A stretch of DNA of 64,000 nucleotides from Limonium bicolor (lineage: Eukaryota > Streptophyta > Magnoliopsida > Caryophyllales > Plumbaginaceae): positions 299,098,167 to 299,162,166 of the forward strand of contig CM041779.1 of NCBI GenBank assembly GCA_023374045.1. The letters run 5' to 3'. Positions 1 to 9,929 of the stretch are shown piece after piece. Positions within the stretch are counted from its first letter, which is position 1, and each line of letters begins with the position of its first letter. The position numbers and the translations under genes were made by a program. The notes below the pieces were generated by a model that saw only the letters and a program-made list of their open reading frames with translations, was not told the DNA's origin and made no database searches.

Positions 1-439
1 TAGTCTTTGGTACTCCATGATGTCTGATAATTTCTTTTTCGAATAATTCTGCCAACCTTGGCACCTTCCAAGTGTCTTTCATCGGTATAAATCTCGCCAC
101 TTTGGTCAGTCGATCAACAACAACCCATATCATATTTAGTCCTCCTCTCGTAGGTGGTAGTCTCACCACGAAGTCCATAGAAATATCATAAAACTTTCAT
201 TCTGGAACTAGCATAGACTACACCATGCCTCTTGGTCGTCTATGTTCGAATTTCACTTTCTGACAAGTGAGACATCGAATCACATATTCTGTCACGTCGC
301 CCTTCATACCACTCCACCAGAAATGTCTCTTTAGATCTTTGTACATCTTAGAAGCTCCTGGATGGACAGATGTGGAAGAAGTGTGGGACTCTCGAAGAAT
401 ATGCTCTTTTATATCAGTGTTGTCTCTGGGAATACACAA
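1..439 (-). pseudogene. Integrase N-terminal part of element A (zinc finger and start of core), broken
   Basis: The frame ending near 218 shows the HHCC zinc-binding region of a Ty3/gypsy integrase: ILRESH, VHPGASKMYKDLKRHFWWSG, then CLTCQKVKFEHR. Below 218 the catalytic core start ([15 protein letters not shown]) is still recognisable but split over several frames, with stops around 180-220. The window edge removes the remaining core and any chromodomain. The neighbour upstream in coding direction is RNase H at 476-1273. It was part of the pol polyprotein; no functional product is expected. Confidence 0.8.
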
Positions 440-475
440 TCTGCCCTTTAATCTGATCAGCCCATCATCGTGTAG

Positions 476-1953
476 CTAGAACTCATACTTTCCTCCTTCG
501 AATGTACCGTCAGACAACTTCTGACTGATCTCCATCATTCGTTGATCATTCTGCTGTGCGCTACGTATGTCGTCTATAAGACTCGAGCTAGCCACAATGG
601 CATGTAAGGAATGTGCTCGTCGACCTAATGTGTCTGCTACAACATTAGCTTTTCCTTCTTTGTACTGTAAATCGATGTTGTAATCCTTGAGAAATTCAAC
701 CCATCTTCGTTGTCTCATGTTTAGCTCCTTCTGGGTGAATACATATTTCAAACTTTTGTGATCCGAGTATATGGTCATCTGGACACCATACAGGTAGTGG
801 CGCCAGATCTTCAATGCAAATACAATTGCTCCAAGTTCCAAGTCATGTGTGGGATAGTTCTCATGCTTCTTCAGCTGTCAGGAAGCGTAGGCAACTACCT
901 TCCCATTCTGCATGAGTACGCACCCTAATCCCCTGCCTGATGCATCAGAGTAAACTTCATAACCCTCTGTGCCTTCAGGTATAGTCAAAACTGGTGTTGA
1001 GGTCAAAGCATCCTTCAAATACTGGAATGAGGTTTCACATTCTGTAGTCCATGTGAATGGCGCGTCCTTCTTCATTAAACTTGTCATTGGTTTTACTATT
1101 TTGGAGAAGTCTTTGACGAACCTCCTGTAGTAACCTGCTAACCCAAGGAAACTCCTGATATCAGTCACTGTCTTTGGTCTGGGCCAGGTGCGAACTACTT
1201 CTATTTTGCTGGATCCACTGCGATCCCAGCGTCTGAGATAACATGTCCTAGAAAGGAAACTCGATCTAGCCAAAACTCACACTTTGAGAACTTAGCATAA
1301 AGTTGGTTCTCCCTTAAGATCTCAAGTACATGTCGGAGGTGACTCTCATGCTCTTCCTTAGACTTTGAATAAATTAGGATATCATCGATGAATACGGCTA
1401 CGGTCTTGTCCAGCTACTCTCTGAATAATCTGGTCATTAAGTCCATGAAGACTACCGGTGCGTTTGACAAGCGAAAAGGCATAACTGTAAACTCATAGTG
1501 GCCATATCGTGTTCTGAATGCTGTCTTTTCTCTGTCTTGCTCCCTGACAGGTATCTGATGGTATCCTGATCTCAAATCGATCTTTGAAAACACCTTTGCT
1601 CCTCTTAACTGATCAAACAAATCGTCAATTCGTGGTAGTGGATATTTGTTCTTCACTGACACTGCATTAAGCTCTCTATAATCGATACATAACCGAAGGC
1701 TTCCATCCTTCTTCTTCACACGAAGAACTGATGCTCTCCAAGGCGATACGCTAGGTCATATGTATCCCTTGTCTAATAAATCCTTCAACTGTTCCTTCAA
1801 CTCAGCCATCTCTACTGGTGCCATACGGTACGGTGCCTTAGCTATGGGACCGGTACCTGGTAGTAATTCAATGGAGAATTCTACTTCTCTGGCTGGCGGT
1901 AAGCCTGGAAGTTTCTTTGGAAAAATATCCGAAAATTCTGACACTACTGGCAT
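476..1953 (-). pseudogene. Reverse transcriptase and RNase H of element A, broken
   Basis: Pol fragments in three frames. 1953-1756 encodes the RT lead-in ([31 protein letters not shown]); 1719-1414 encodes the RT fingers and palm ([39 protein letters not shown]); the FIDD catalytic segment is still legible near 1385-1400; 1273-878 and 841-476 encode the RT tail and RNase H ([36 protein letters not shown]). Domain order and residues match element D's pol. A CAG-to-TAG type stop separates the protease from RT (about 1984), and frameshifts lie near 1745, 1400 and 860. Confidence 0.88.
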
Positions 1954-1986
1954 ATCTGGATCAAAATCTGGGTCATGCTCTACATC

Positions 1987-2510
1987 CTAAACATAGCATA
2001 AATATACTTCCTTCTGTTTCCTGACTTCGTTGTACATGGACATAGCGGATATCACTTTTATTGATGGTGCTCGAGGGCTCTGGCGGTAAGACACTATCAC
2101 TCCTGATAGGCTCTTAAGTAACAGTCTGCGCTCTGCGCAAAGGATGCGGCCTCTGTGCCGCCCCAACCAATCCATCCCGGCTATGACGTCGAATCCTAGA
2201 CCTCTGAACTCGATTAGGTCAATGGGAAATTCCTCCTCCTTAATACGGATAGTGGCTCCTCTATAAAGACGAGTGCAACTGACCTTCTCCTTAGACGGGA
2301 GTGCCACCTTAAAATCAGGTAACTCTACAACGTCTAGCCCCAACTTCCCCGCAAGCGAAGGCGAAACGAAAGTATGTGAGGCTCTGGAGTCGAACAGTAC
2401 TGATGCAGCCACTCCATTGACAGGAAAGGTACCAGTGAGGATCGTGCCGCCCTTGCTGGCCTCCTCCTCAGTAAGTATACTTAAGGCACCTTCCGTCTCC
2501 TTAGCATAAC
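1987..2510 (-). pseudogene. Retropepsin (aspartic protease) of element A, active site altered
   Basis: The frame below 2510 begins with [13 protein letters not shown] and matches the start of protease in element D. The retropepsin motif that is DSGA in element D reads DSRA here (FDSRASHTFVS), so the catalytic loop glycine is lost. Later landmarks are GFDVIAGMDWL and the C-terminal EVYLCYV, followed by a stop. Just upstream (2511-2512 on the plus strand, AG on the minus strand) lies a TTAG/GTTATG junction identical in phase to that in element D, a candidate splice acceptor. The ORF can be read back to a methionine at 2568, but that stretch has no counterpart in D's protease. Confidence 0.85.
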
Positions 2511-2635
2511 CTAACAACAGAATCTGGGTAAGTACTTTGACATATGATGGAGGTCGAAAGACATTCACTTTTCATAACAATAATGCTTCATTGATGAGAC
2601 GATCTTCTTTCAGGTGTCTAAAGACAACTACAATA

Positions 2636-3248
2636 CTAGTATTTTCTAAAAGTCAAATTTAATCTTCCTGGTTTCATGTGGGTGGTGTTTATCACTGTCG
2701 ATGGTGCCGAGTTTATTTTAATCCTTTTAATTCCATGGTATAGCAACCTTGACTTTCCACCCATTATTAAAACATCTCCTGACTTCAATATGATTTTCTT
2801 CGCAAGGTCCACACGCTTCTGCTCGCCATATAAGAACTCTGCGTCATCTCCAATTGACAAAGACAATACTGGTATCCCCTGATCGAGGGACCCTTGTGTT
2901 TCATCCTTGTCCTGGTGCAGTCCTAAGCGGCCTCCTTCTTCATAGAAGTTGATGATACATAGATCAGCCCTTAGATTGGGAACTGGATCTTCTTCTAATT
3001 GTTGAGCTATATTAACTGCTTGTTCCACAATTTGTAAAAATTCTTCTGGGATTTTTGGTACTTGCGCTCCATCTCCATTTCTTGTATCCCGGTAGGTCTT
3101 TGAGTAAGGATTTCAGTCCTTTCCTAAGCACATCATTTTCAGCTTCATTTTTGATCCTCCTGGAAATTCGGGTGTGTAGAAACCTCCTGGTCCTGCTCCC
3201 AGTTCTTGACATCTTCTGATGATTGCAATTTGTGTTTCCGGTGTTAGG
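2636..3248 (-). pseudogene. AlkB-type 2-oxoglutarate/Fe(II) dioxygenase domain in element A
   Basis: One frame runs from 3248 to the stop at 2636 and gives an ALKBH domain most like the plant ALKBH1D group: CQELGAGPGGFYTPEF near the N terminus, then KMMCLGKD, VPKIPEEF, INFYEEGGRLGLHQDKDE, DDAEFLYGE, LKSGDVLIMGGKSRLLYHG and PGRLNLTFRKY at the end. The Fe(II) ligands HxD (HQD) and distal H (YHG) and the 2OG-binding arginine (LTFR) are all present. A single TGA replaces the tryptophan codon after GKD (about 3110), the only break visible in this frame. The N-terminal part was removed by insertion of element B. By eye about three quarters of the last 118 residues equal those of D, most changes being conservative. 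The substrate is unknown; family members demethylate DNA or RNA. Confidence 0.9.
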
Positions 3249-4629
3249 TGTTGGGAAAATTACATACATAGTAATTAAACCTAGCTAAAATGGGCAAGTG
3301 CACCCAATTCGTTGCAATAAAACAAGTGTCGTATCCACAAGGAAATTGGTTTCTAAATCCCGAGCTTCGGTATAATAGTTAAGTGCAAAATAACAGTAAA
3401 ATGGGGGTTTAGCCAGAGGCAAGCTTGGTTGTTTGTTTTGTTAACTGAAGTGCAATAAAAACAGTAAAATGTTTGTGAATGGAATGGATGGGGGGAGTAC
3501 CCTAGGATAATGGAAATCACCCAATTCACTCAAAGAACTTCAAAACCATAACTCATCATCTCAGTGCCTATTAGAGTTTAGCTCATGAATCCCCAAATCA
3601 TGGGAAATCCAATTCTTACCCAAATAATCAAACCCCTTAATTAAAGGAGGTTCAAGTCATCAAATAGCATTAAGCAAGCACTCTTAAACAATAGCCCCAA
3701 GCATTTACTTCCAAAATCAAGAAAGCAAAGGTTAGGGTTTACTCCTTTCTTGGTCTAGTTCCAAACTCAAGCTCAAATATTGAATGGAACCACCATAAAT
3801 GCAATAAGAGATCAGTTTGGTGCATTAATTGATATTGAAGAGAATAAAACAAGAGTAATTAATGAGTTAGGTTTCTAGCATTCAATGAGCAAAATGGGTT
3901 CAAACCCTCATCCTAGGATACAAATGGAACTACTCAGACATAGCTAAGGAAAGAGCAAAGAAAAGGAAGAATTAGCCATTGAAGGAGCTTCCAAGCTTCA
4001 ATGGAGGTAGAGATCTTCACTATCTTCTTCCTCCTTTCTTCTCTTCTCTTCTCCTTCTCTTTTCTCCTCTATTTTCGCCTCTTTCTTGTCTGTTTAGGGT
4101 TGGAGTCGGGTGAAATTGATAATCAGGAAGGGAGCCCCAAAATGCAGCCTTTAAACAGAAAATTCTGGGCAAAAATTCCGTCCGACCGACCTTGCAAGGT
4201 CGGTCCCAAGGTCGGTCGGACCCTTTCAGACGGGAGCACGTGACAGGTTTTAAGCTCGACCGACCTTGCAAGTCCGGTCGCAAGGTCGGTCGATTCCAGT
4301 GAGTTCTGCAACGGCTTGAACAGAGCCGGACCGACCTTGCAAGGTCGGTCCCAAGGTCGGTCGGCCCCAGAATGTCATTTTTTCTGTGCCGGAACTCTCC
4401 CGATGCTTCCCGTTGGCTAGGCATCCTTCCCGAGGTGCTCGAACATTGATGCTTTCTCATATAAAGCTCTCAAAATGTACTCCAATGAGTAATTACCATT
4501 TAAACAAGCCAAAAGTGTAAGATTACTAATAAACACACAAATACTCCATAAAGTGGTGAAATAAGTTATGCGCCAAATAAAATGACGACGAATAAAGACC
4601 TTGAGAGAGCATTATTTCACCACTTATCA
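3249..4629 (-). repeat. 3' LTR of element B
   Basis: In element direction the LTR begins TGATAAGTGGTGAAATAATG (4629 downward) and ends with ...CA at 3249. The boundary at 4629/4630 is set by the polypurine tract; the boundary at 3249 is set by loss of homology to element D's AlkB region. The length is about 1.38 kb. It holds a pyrimidine-rich run (4020-4090) next to a three-unit hairpin array (4184-4363). The start TGATAAG is shared with the LTRs of element E and the solo LTR at 43794. Confidence 0.82.
4184..4363. repeat. Hairpin array, 3 units, in the LTR of element B
   Basis: Units start at 4184, 4258 and 4329 (spacing 74 and 71 bp). Each has GACCGACCTTGC, a short middle part with GTCCGGTC or GGTCGGTC, and the return arm CAAGGTCGGTC, so each can fold into a stem of 11-12 bp. 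Sequences between units differ, but units end in a common ATTCCAG- or CCCCAG-like word. Confidence 0.9.
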
Positions 4630-4647
4630 ACTCCCCCACACTTATCC
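4630..4647 (-). other. Polypurine tract of element B
   Basis: On the minus strand a GTGTGGGGGAGT purine run directly precedes the TGATAAG start of the 3' LTR, the expected site for plus-strand DNA priming. A similar context (CACACTTA...GCTTGTCCTCAAGCAAA on the plus strand) adjoins the 3' LTR of element E at 33011. Confidence 0.75.
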
Positions 4648-6012
4648 ATTTGCTTGTCCTCAAGCAAAATTAGCTAAGGACCCACGACAAGAAGGAACAT
4701 TTAAAGCAAGCAAGTGTTTAGATGAGTTCTTGAATTTAAGTGAGCAAAATTTGTGGAAAACCTCAAGAGGAGTGCAACCAACCTTCTCATGATGACATGG
4801 GTGTGCTTAGGGCAAATGAAAATATAGAGTTTCGGGGTATGATCTAGAGTGCTTCCGAGTTCTTACAGATTATGGAACTTGGAGAACTTTTACCATGGCC
4901 AACTTCTCTCAAGAATGGACATTGAGGGAAAACAAAAGGAAAAATAGAGATTTACAGTTGATTCACTTTCGCAACAAGAGATGAGGAGAGGTAAATTGGC
5001 ATTTTGCCTTGCTTCAATGAACACTCATCTCTCATTTGTTGGTTACCTATGGTGTCTCTCAAGGTCCTCTTTGTCTCTTTCTTTTTTTTTCACAAGGAAG
5101 CACCCCTTAGCAATCCCTAGATAAGAAGGTAGAAGGAACCCCTAAGCAATAAAAAAATTCATCACGAAATGGATTTATGATCGCACCGCACCTAAGTGCT
5201 CCTCAAGAGAGAACCTTTGAAAAGAAAAGTTCGGTGGAAAATTCCAAGAATTCAAAGAAAAACTTGCTTACTATAAACATAACTCCCTAACTAAACTATA
5301 GATAATTATGAGAAAATTGACTTAGTGCATCAACTAGAAAAGGTCGTCTCCCCCACACTGGAATGGAACAATGTCCTCATTGTTCAAAGAATAGCTTATG
5401 GAAAAACAACAGAAGACCTTTTTGGTAGCACTAGGCATGGAGTAATCCGAAAGAGTTTTGCATTATATAAAGTGGATAAGTGTAGAGAACTAATACTCCC
5501 CTGAGAAAGATGAGTTGGTGGTATTCCCCCACACTTGCCAGTGTGCATATTCAGGTACGCGCTAGCTCCGTCAGGAAGAGTCGAATGGCCTAGGAAAAAT
5601 TGACAAGAGGTTCTCTTGTATTTCGCCTAACTCACTCTAGGGTGTTCTCGAGTGAAGTTGATATATCTACAATGCAAAACCAAAAAGAAACTAGGCGCAA
5701 CATGGATTCTAGAGAATTCACGATAATGCCATCGTTAGATAATCATAATGGGACTCATAAATGAGTCCTATAGCATAATAGTCAAAAAGGTGCGTAAAGC
5801 ACCATAGCGCAAAATAGCAGTGCGAGTCTGAGAAAAGAAAGGGAGTTTAAAGTACAAGCATCACAAATATCTGAACATAGTCTAACAGCCCAAAGAGAGA
5901 ATGCGAAGATAGATGAAATAACAGAGAAACAACGCCAGGGCATCCCGGGATCCGAAGATGGCTACTGGGGAGGAGCACCACCACGCGCCGTCTGCTCGCG
6001 AACGTACTGCAT
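4648..6012 (-). other. Non-coding 3' region of element B
   Basis: About 1.4 kb between the late ORF and the polypurine tract. No credible reading frame was found. Plus-strand words such as CTTGTCCTCAAGCAAA and CTCCCCCACACTT recur in element E's 3' region (33011-34400), showing that B and E share this part of an Athila-like body. Confidence 0.6.
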
Positions 6013-7085
6013 CTATGCGTCCATCTGGCGCTGATGCTCCTCCATGAGACGGCGGTGCTCAGCCATCTGCCGCTCGAATACCGCTAGCTGCTCCGGGGTC
6101 ACCGCTCCGGTCGGGAGTGGAGGTGGCAGGGCGAGGAACGGCCCGGGGGCAGCAGGGTAAGCGGAGGCACCGGAAGTGGAGGATGCACCCCTGCGCTGTC
6201 GATGCTCGGCGGTCGTCTTGTGCCACCCGTCCTCATCACGATAGAAGCCCATCTTCCGCATAGTAGTGTCGCAGATCGGGTCCACATGTAGGCTAGCTGC
6301 CTCATCTGCTCCGGGTCGCACTCCACAGCGAATCAACTGCATCTCCAAAAAGTAAGGAAAACCCAGGTGATGGGACTCCTTCTTCGCGATGATGTGGCAG
6401 AGGTGGTTGAAGAGGAGATTGGATAGGGAGAGCGGCTTCTCCGGGTCCGGGGCTACCAAATAGTCCATGAGATAGCAGTCCCTGGAGGTGAGATCCTTGC
6501 TGTCGCGAGTATGACATTATGATGGAGGATCGCAAGGATGGCCCTCTTCAGCGGGCTGTTCACCATGTTGAGGGTCATAGTGACCCTAACATCCGTCCCG
6601 GCCTGGTTTTTTCTACGTGTCTGGACCGGGAGGTCTGCAAGGTAGCGGTGGCGGCTGGCGATGAGGTCGCCCGGGTGGATGACAGAGGTGTGGTCGAGGT
6701 CATGATCTGGGAGCTGAAAGAACTGGTGCACATGCCACTGACGGATGGCTATGGCACGGCCACTGACCACAGAGGTGATCTCCTTTGGCTGCCTGCTGAC
6801 CGCCGCATTCGCATAAAACTCCTTAATCAGGCGGGGGTGGTATTGGCCACCCATGGTGAGCACGCAGCCCCAGCCCAGAAAGTCGAAGTGTGGCTGGAGC
6901 TCGAGGTCTGCAATCAGAGCCGGATCCACCGGTCGCTCCCGAACAATCTCCCGTCGCCTGGGGGAGGTGAACCAACGGCGGGCCTCTTCATTGATGAAGA
7001 CGCCATCGAGTAGGCCAATGGGGTGGCCAAGCTCTAGGCTCGGAGCAGCCTGGTTCCTCCTAGCACGGCGTTGTCGGTGGGCCAT
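6013..7085 (-). pseudogene. Late ORF of element B with putative plant transposon-protein domain, frameshifted
   Basis: It starts at the ATG at 7085 (MAHRQRRARRNQ). The first frame runs to 6453 and includes FINEEARRWFTSPRRREIV, HFDFLGWGCVLTMGG and LIKEFYANA, typical of the putative plant transposon protein domain common in Athila-type elements after integrase. A second frame continues from about 6468 (MDYLVAPDPEKPLSLSNLLF) to 6013 and ends in a proline-rich then polar, glutamine-rich tail (EQLAVFERQMAEHRRLMEEH) that may form a coiled coil. The two halves need one frameshift near 6460-6500. The ORF holds the position of the env-like gene in Athila, but I see no signal peptide or fusion peptide, so I do not call it an envelope. 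Its role is unknown. Confidence 0.75.
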
Positions 7086-8680
7086 GTTGCTGCAAAACAA
7101 AGAAAAGAAAAGAAAAAGAAACAAAACAAAAACAACACAAAGAACAACCAGTAAACTGTTAGAAAGTAACTAGGTTGACAATAAGCAAATAATACAATAT
7201 GAAGCATGAAACGCAGGAAAGAGTAAAAGAAACGACAGTGTGTTGGAAAAATTTTGCCAGAGTTCCCCCTGTTTTTCTATCATTCCTCGGTTCTAAGAAC
7301 CTCCTCAATTGCACCAGAAGGTGTGCCACGCAGTTCACCAAGGACCCCACTAACAAGTGCAATCAAAATGATAACGCCCCACCAAGCACACTACCAATTT
7401 ATCAAGGTTTCACAATTTAGGTGACACAACTCGCAACCACAAAATGCAACCAATATAGGCTCAATGGTGTTTAGGCATCCAGCATCATTCACAAAGCAAT
7501 TAGCATACATTAAAACACCTTTGAATAATGCTAAACAAACATTATTCAATTTAAGACATTAATCACCAATGTATGCTTAGAGCCACCAAATTGCACAATT
7601 TTAATCTCCAAACCCACACAAAGTCCCTAAATAATTAATTAACACAATCCAAATGCACAAATTTGCCAAAATCACAATTTCACACCTCAGGCTCCGTTTG
7701 GTTCGATTTGAATTTAGGCCAAAGTGTAACTTCCATTAAAATTGCAAAAATTGACACATTAGTGGTACAAAGGCATACCTTGAGGTATCGTAGTAGATTG
7801 AAAGCACGAAATTGGACAATGAGGGGCTAATAATCGAAAGGGGCTTCGATTTTGGGGGGTTGGGCGATTTAGGGTTCGGTTAGGGTATTTGGGACGATTG
7901 AGGGGTCGCGGGTGGTGGCGCGAGCAAGGCGGAGCGACGGGGGTGGCGCGGTAGCGTGGGCGGTGCGGCGTCGGAGGCGCAGGCTGGGGCGTGGGTGCTG
8001 GAGCGCAGGGAGGAGAAGAAGAGGGATGGCGATGGAGGAAGGAGAGGGAGTCGGGCGAAGCGAGGAAGAAGAAAGAAAGAAAGGGAAGAAAGGAAAGAAG
8101 AAAGAAAGAAAACGAAAACGCAGCGTTTCGCTTTTTTTTTCAAAATTTTTCGCCGGACCGACCTTGCATGTCCGGTCGCAAGGTCGGTCCATTCCAGAAG
8201 GGTTTGATTTCGAAATTTTTCAGTCCGACCGACCTTGCAAGTCCGGTCGCAAGGTCGGTCCATTCCAGAATGTTTCGGGTTTGAAAATTTTTTAAGCCCG
8301 ACCGACCTTGCAAGTCCGGTCGCAAGGTCGGTCGAAGTCAGTAGCTTGGCGGGTTTGAAATCTGGGACTCGACCGACCTTGCAAGTTCGGTCCTAAGGTC
8401 GGTCGAGACCAGAATTTCACCAAAATGTTTGTTTTCTTGCCCACAACACTTTCATCAATCACAACAGATTCAACAAGCAAAAACACCCAGAACACACAAT
8501 AAATCAAGCAAAGAATAAGCAAACAACTAACATAACTCGAATGAGAAAATAATGCGAGGTAAAAGTGACAATAGTCCGGGTTGTCTCCCGGAAAGCTGCC
8601 CGTCTTTTTAAGGTCTTTGGCTAGACCATAGTGAGGGTTAGAGGGAACCTGGAGGGTCTCTTAAGTAAAGAGCCCGAGCT
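7086..8680 (-). other. Non-coding spacer of element B between late ORF and integrase
   Basis: About 1.6 kb with no believable ORF. It holds an AT-rich part (7400-7850), a stretch with TTTAGGGTTCGG and a strong purine-rich run (8030-8125), then the four-unit hairpin array at 8156-8404. The segment 8560-8650 (GGTTGTCTCCCGGAAAGC, TCTTTGGCTAGAC) has a close match at 34365-34410 in element E. Confidence 0.6.
8156..8404. repeat. Hairpin array, 4 units, in the internal region of element B
   Basis: Units start at 8156, 8227, 8300 and 8371 (spacing 71, 73, 71 bp). Consensus arms are GACCGACCTTGC and GCAAGGTCGGTC around an AAGTCCGGTC centre; the first two units are followed by ATTCCAGAA. The arms can pair over 12 bp. 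The intervening 36-38 bp differ between units. Frames read through this array give nonsense peptides such as DRPCDRTCKVG in several frames. Confidence 0.93.
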
Positions 8681-9929
8681 TCAACCTTTTGGATGTCTCC
8701 TCCATGATAATGCTTTAGCCGGGAGCCGTTGACCATGAAAGTCCCCCTTGACGTTCTTCAGCTCATAAGCTCCATAAGGGGTGACCTTTGTGACAGTAAA
8801 AGGGCCAGCCCAATGAGACTTTAACTTCCCGGGGAATAACTTCAACCTTGAGTTGTATAGGAGAACCCGGTCACCTTCTTGAAACTCCCGCTTCATAATC
8901 ATCTTATCATGCCATTTCTTGGCCTTTTCTTTATAGATGCGGTTATTCTCGTAGGCTTCCTCCCGAATCTCTTCTAACTCGGTCAATTGGAACCGTCTCT
9001 TGTCACCGGCGCTCTTGAGGTCATAATTGAGGGCCTTCACCGCCCAATATGACTTATGCGCTAGTTCAACCGGCAAATGACAAGCCTTCCCATAGACAAG
9101 CCGGAACGGGGACATACCGATTGGAGTTTTGTAGGCGGTCCTATATGCCCACAATGCATCATCAAGCTTAATGGACCAATCTTTCCTTGAGGAGTTGACA
9201 GTCTTTTGGAGGATCCATTTAAGCTCTCTGTTGGTGACCTCAGCTTGGCCATTACATTGAGGGTGATAAGGAAGGGCAACCTTGTGTCTCACTCCATATT
9301 TACTCATCAGCGCTTCAAATTGTTTTTGCAAAAATGAGACCCGCCATCACTCAATATGGCTCTTGGTACCCCGAACCGGGTGAAAATATTTTCTTCAGAA
9401 ATTTTATCACAACCTTGGCATCATTAGTCGGGGTTGCAATTGCTTCAACCCACTTGGTCACATAATCGACCGCCACAAGTATAAACAAGTTGGAGCAAGA
9501 AGATGGAAAGGGGCCCATGAAATCGATACCCCACAAATCAAACGGCTCAACCTCTATCATTATGTTGAGCGGCATCTCATGCTTTCGAGAAGTGTTCCCA
9601 AGCCTCTGACATTGGTCACAGGAGGCAACGAACGAGTGGCAGTCTTTATGAAGGGTTTTCCAGAAAAACCCGGCTTGAAGAATCTTGGCTGCTGTTCGTG
9701 CCGGACCGTGGTGTCCTCCGGCTTCACCCGAGTGACAGTGAATCAGAATTTCCTGCACTTCACTCATGGGCACACATCTCCGGATCACCCCATCAGCACA
9801 AATTTTGAAAAGGAAAGGGTCTTCCCAGAAATACCTCTTGACGTCGGAAAGAATTTCTTCCTTTGTTGATAGGTCATCTCCGGTGGGACCACTCCCCTTG
9901 CCAAATAATTTGCGAAGTCCGCATACCAA
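8681..9929 (-). pseudogene. Integrase of element B (two frames)
   Basis: The first frame (9929-9351) holds the HHCC zinc finger ([29 protein letters not shown]) and the first part of the catalytic core ([23 protein letters not shown]). The second (9331-8681) continues through [20 protein letters not shown] with the core glutamate region, and a long C-terminal part ([31 protein letters not shown]). A frameshift around 9340-9355 separates them. No chromodomain is present, in agreement with Athila. Upstream in coding direction is RNase H. Confidence 0.9.

Larger units (their letters stand above)
1..3248 (-). mobile_element. Element A: truncated Ty3/gypsy chromovirus carrying an AlkB domain
   Basis: Remains of a minus-strand LTR retrotransposon. 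Read from high to low coordinates it holds an AlkB-type dioxygenase, an aspartic protease, reverse transcriptase, RNase H and the start of integrase, the Ty3/gypsy gene order. The left part (rest of integrase and 3' LTR) lies outside the window. The gag side is cut at 3248/3249 by insertion of element B. The protein frames are broken by many stops and frameshifts, so this copy is dead. Its pol products closely resemble those of element D (51485 to the window end), with the AlkB domain in the same position, so the two belong to one lineage; A is clearly the more decayed copy. Confidence 0.9.

Noticed and set aside
2636..3269. AlkB sequence as a relic of a host gene hit by a transposon
   Set aside because: The same domain is in the same orientation and position between gag and protease in a second, independent element (D), so it belongs to the element.
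6013..7085. Retroviral envelope gene in element B
   Set aside because: It has the env-like position, but the protein matches the putative plant transposon-protein type and shows no signal peptide, fusion peptide or membrane segment.
8156..8404. CRISPR array (palindromic repeats with even spacing)
   Set aside because: The spacing is regular, but the host DNA is a plant nuclear genome, arrays sit inside LTR retrotransposons, repeat units diverge and spacers are partly alike between copies of one LTR. No cas genes.
8140..8522. Several overlapping ORFs with peptides like DRPCDRTCKVG and ATGLARSV
   Set aside because: They are translations of the GACCGACCTTGC hairpin array in up to six frames; the same peptide strings appear at 4020-4460, 37446-37815 and 63489-63797 for the same reason. 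No protein family.
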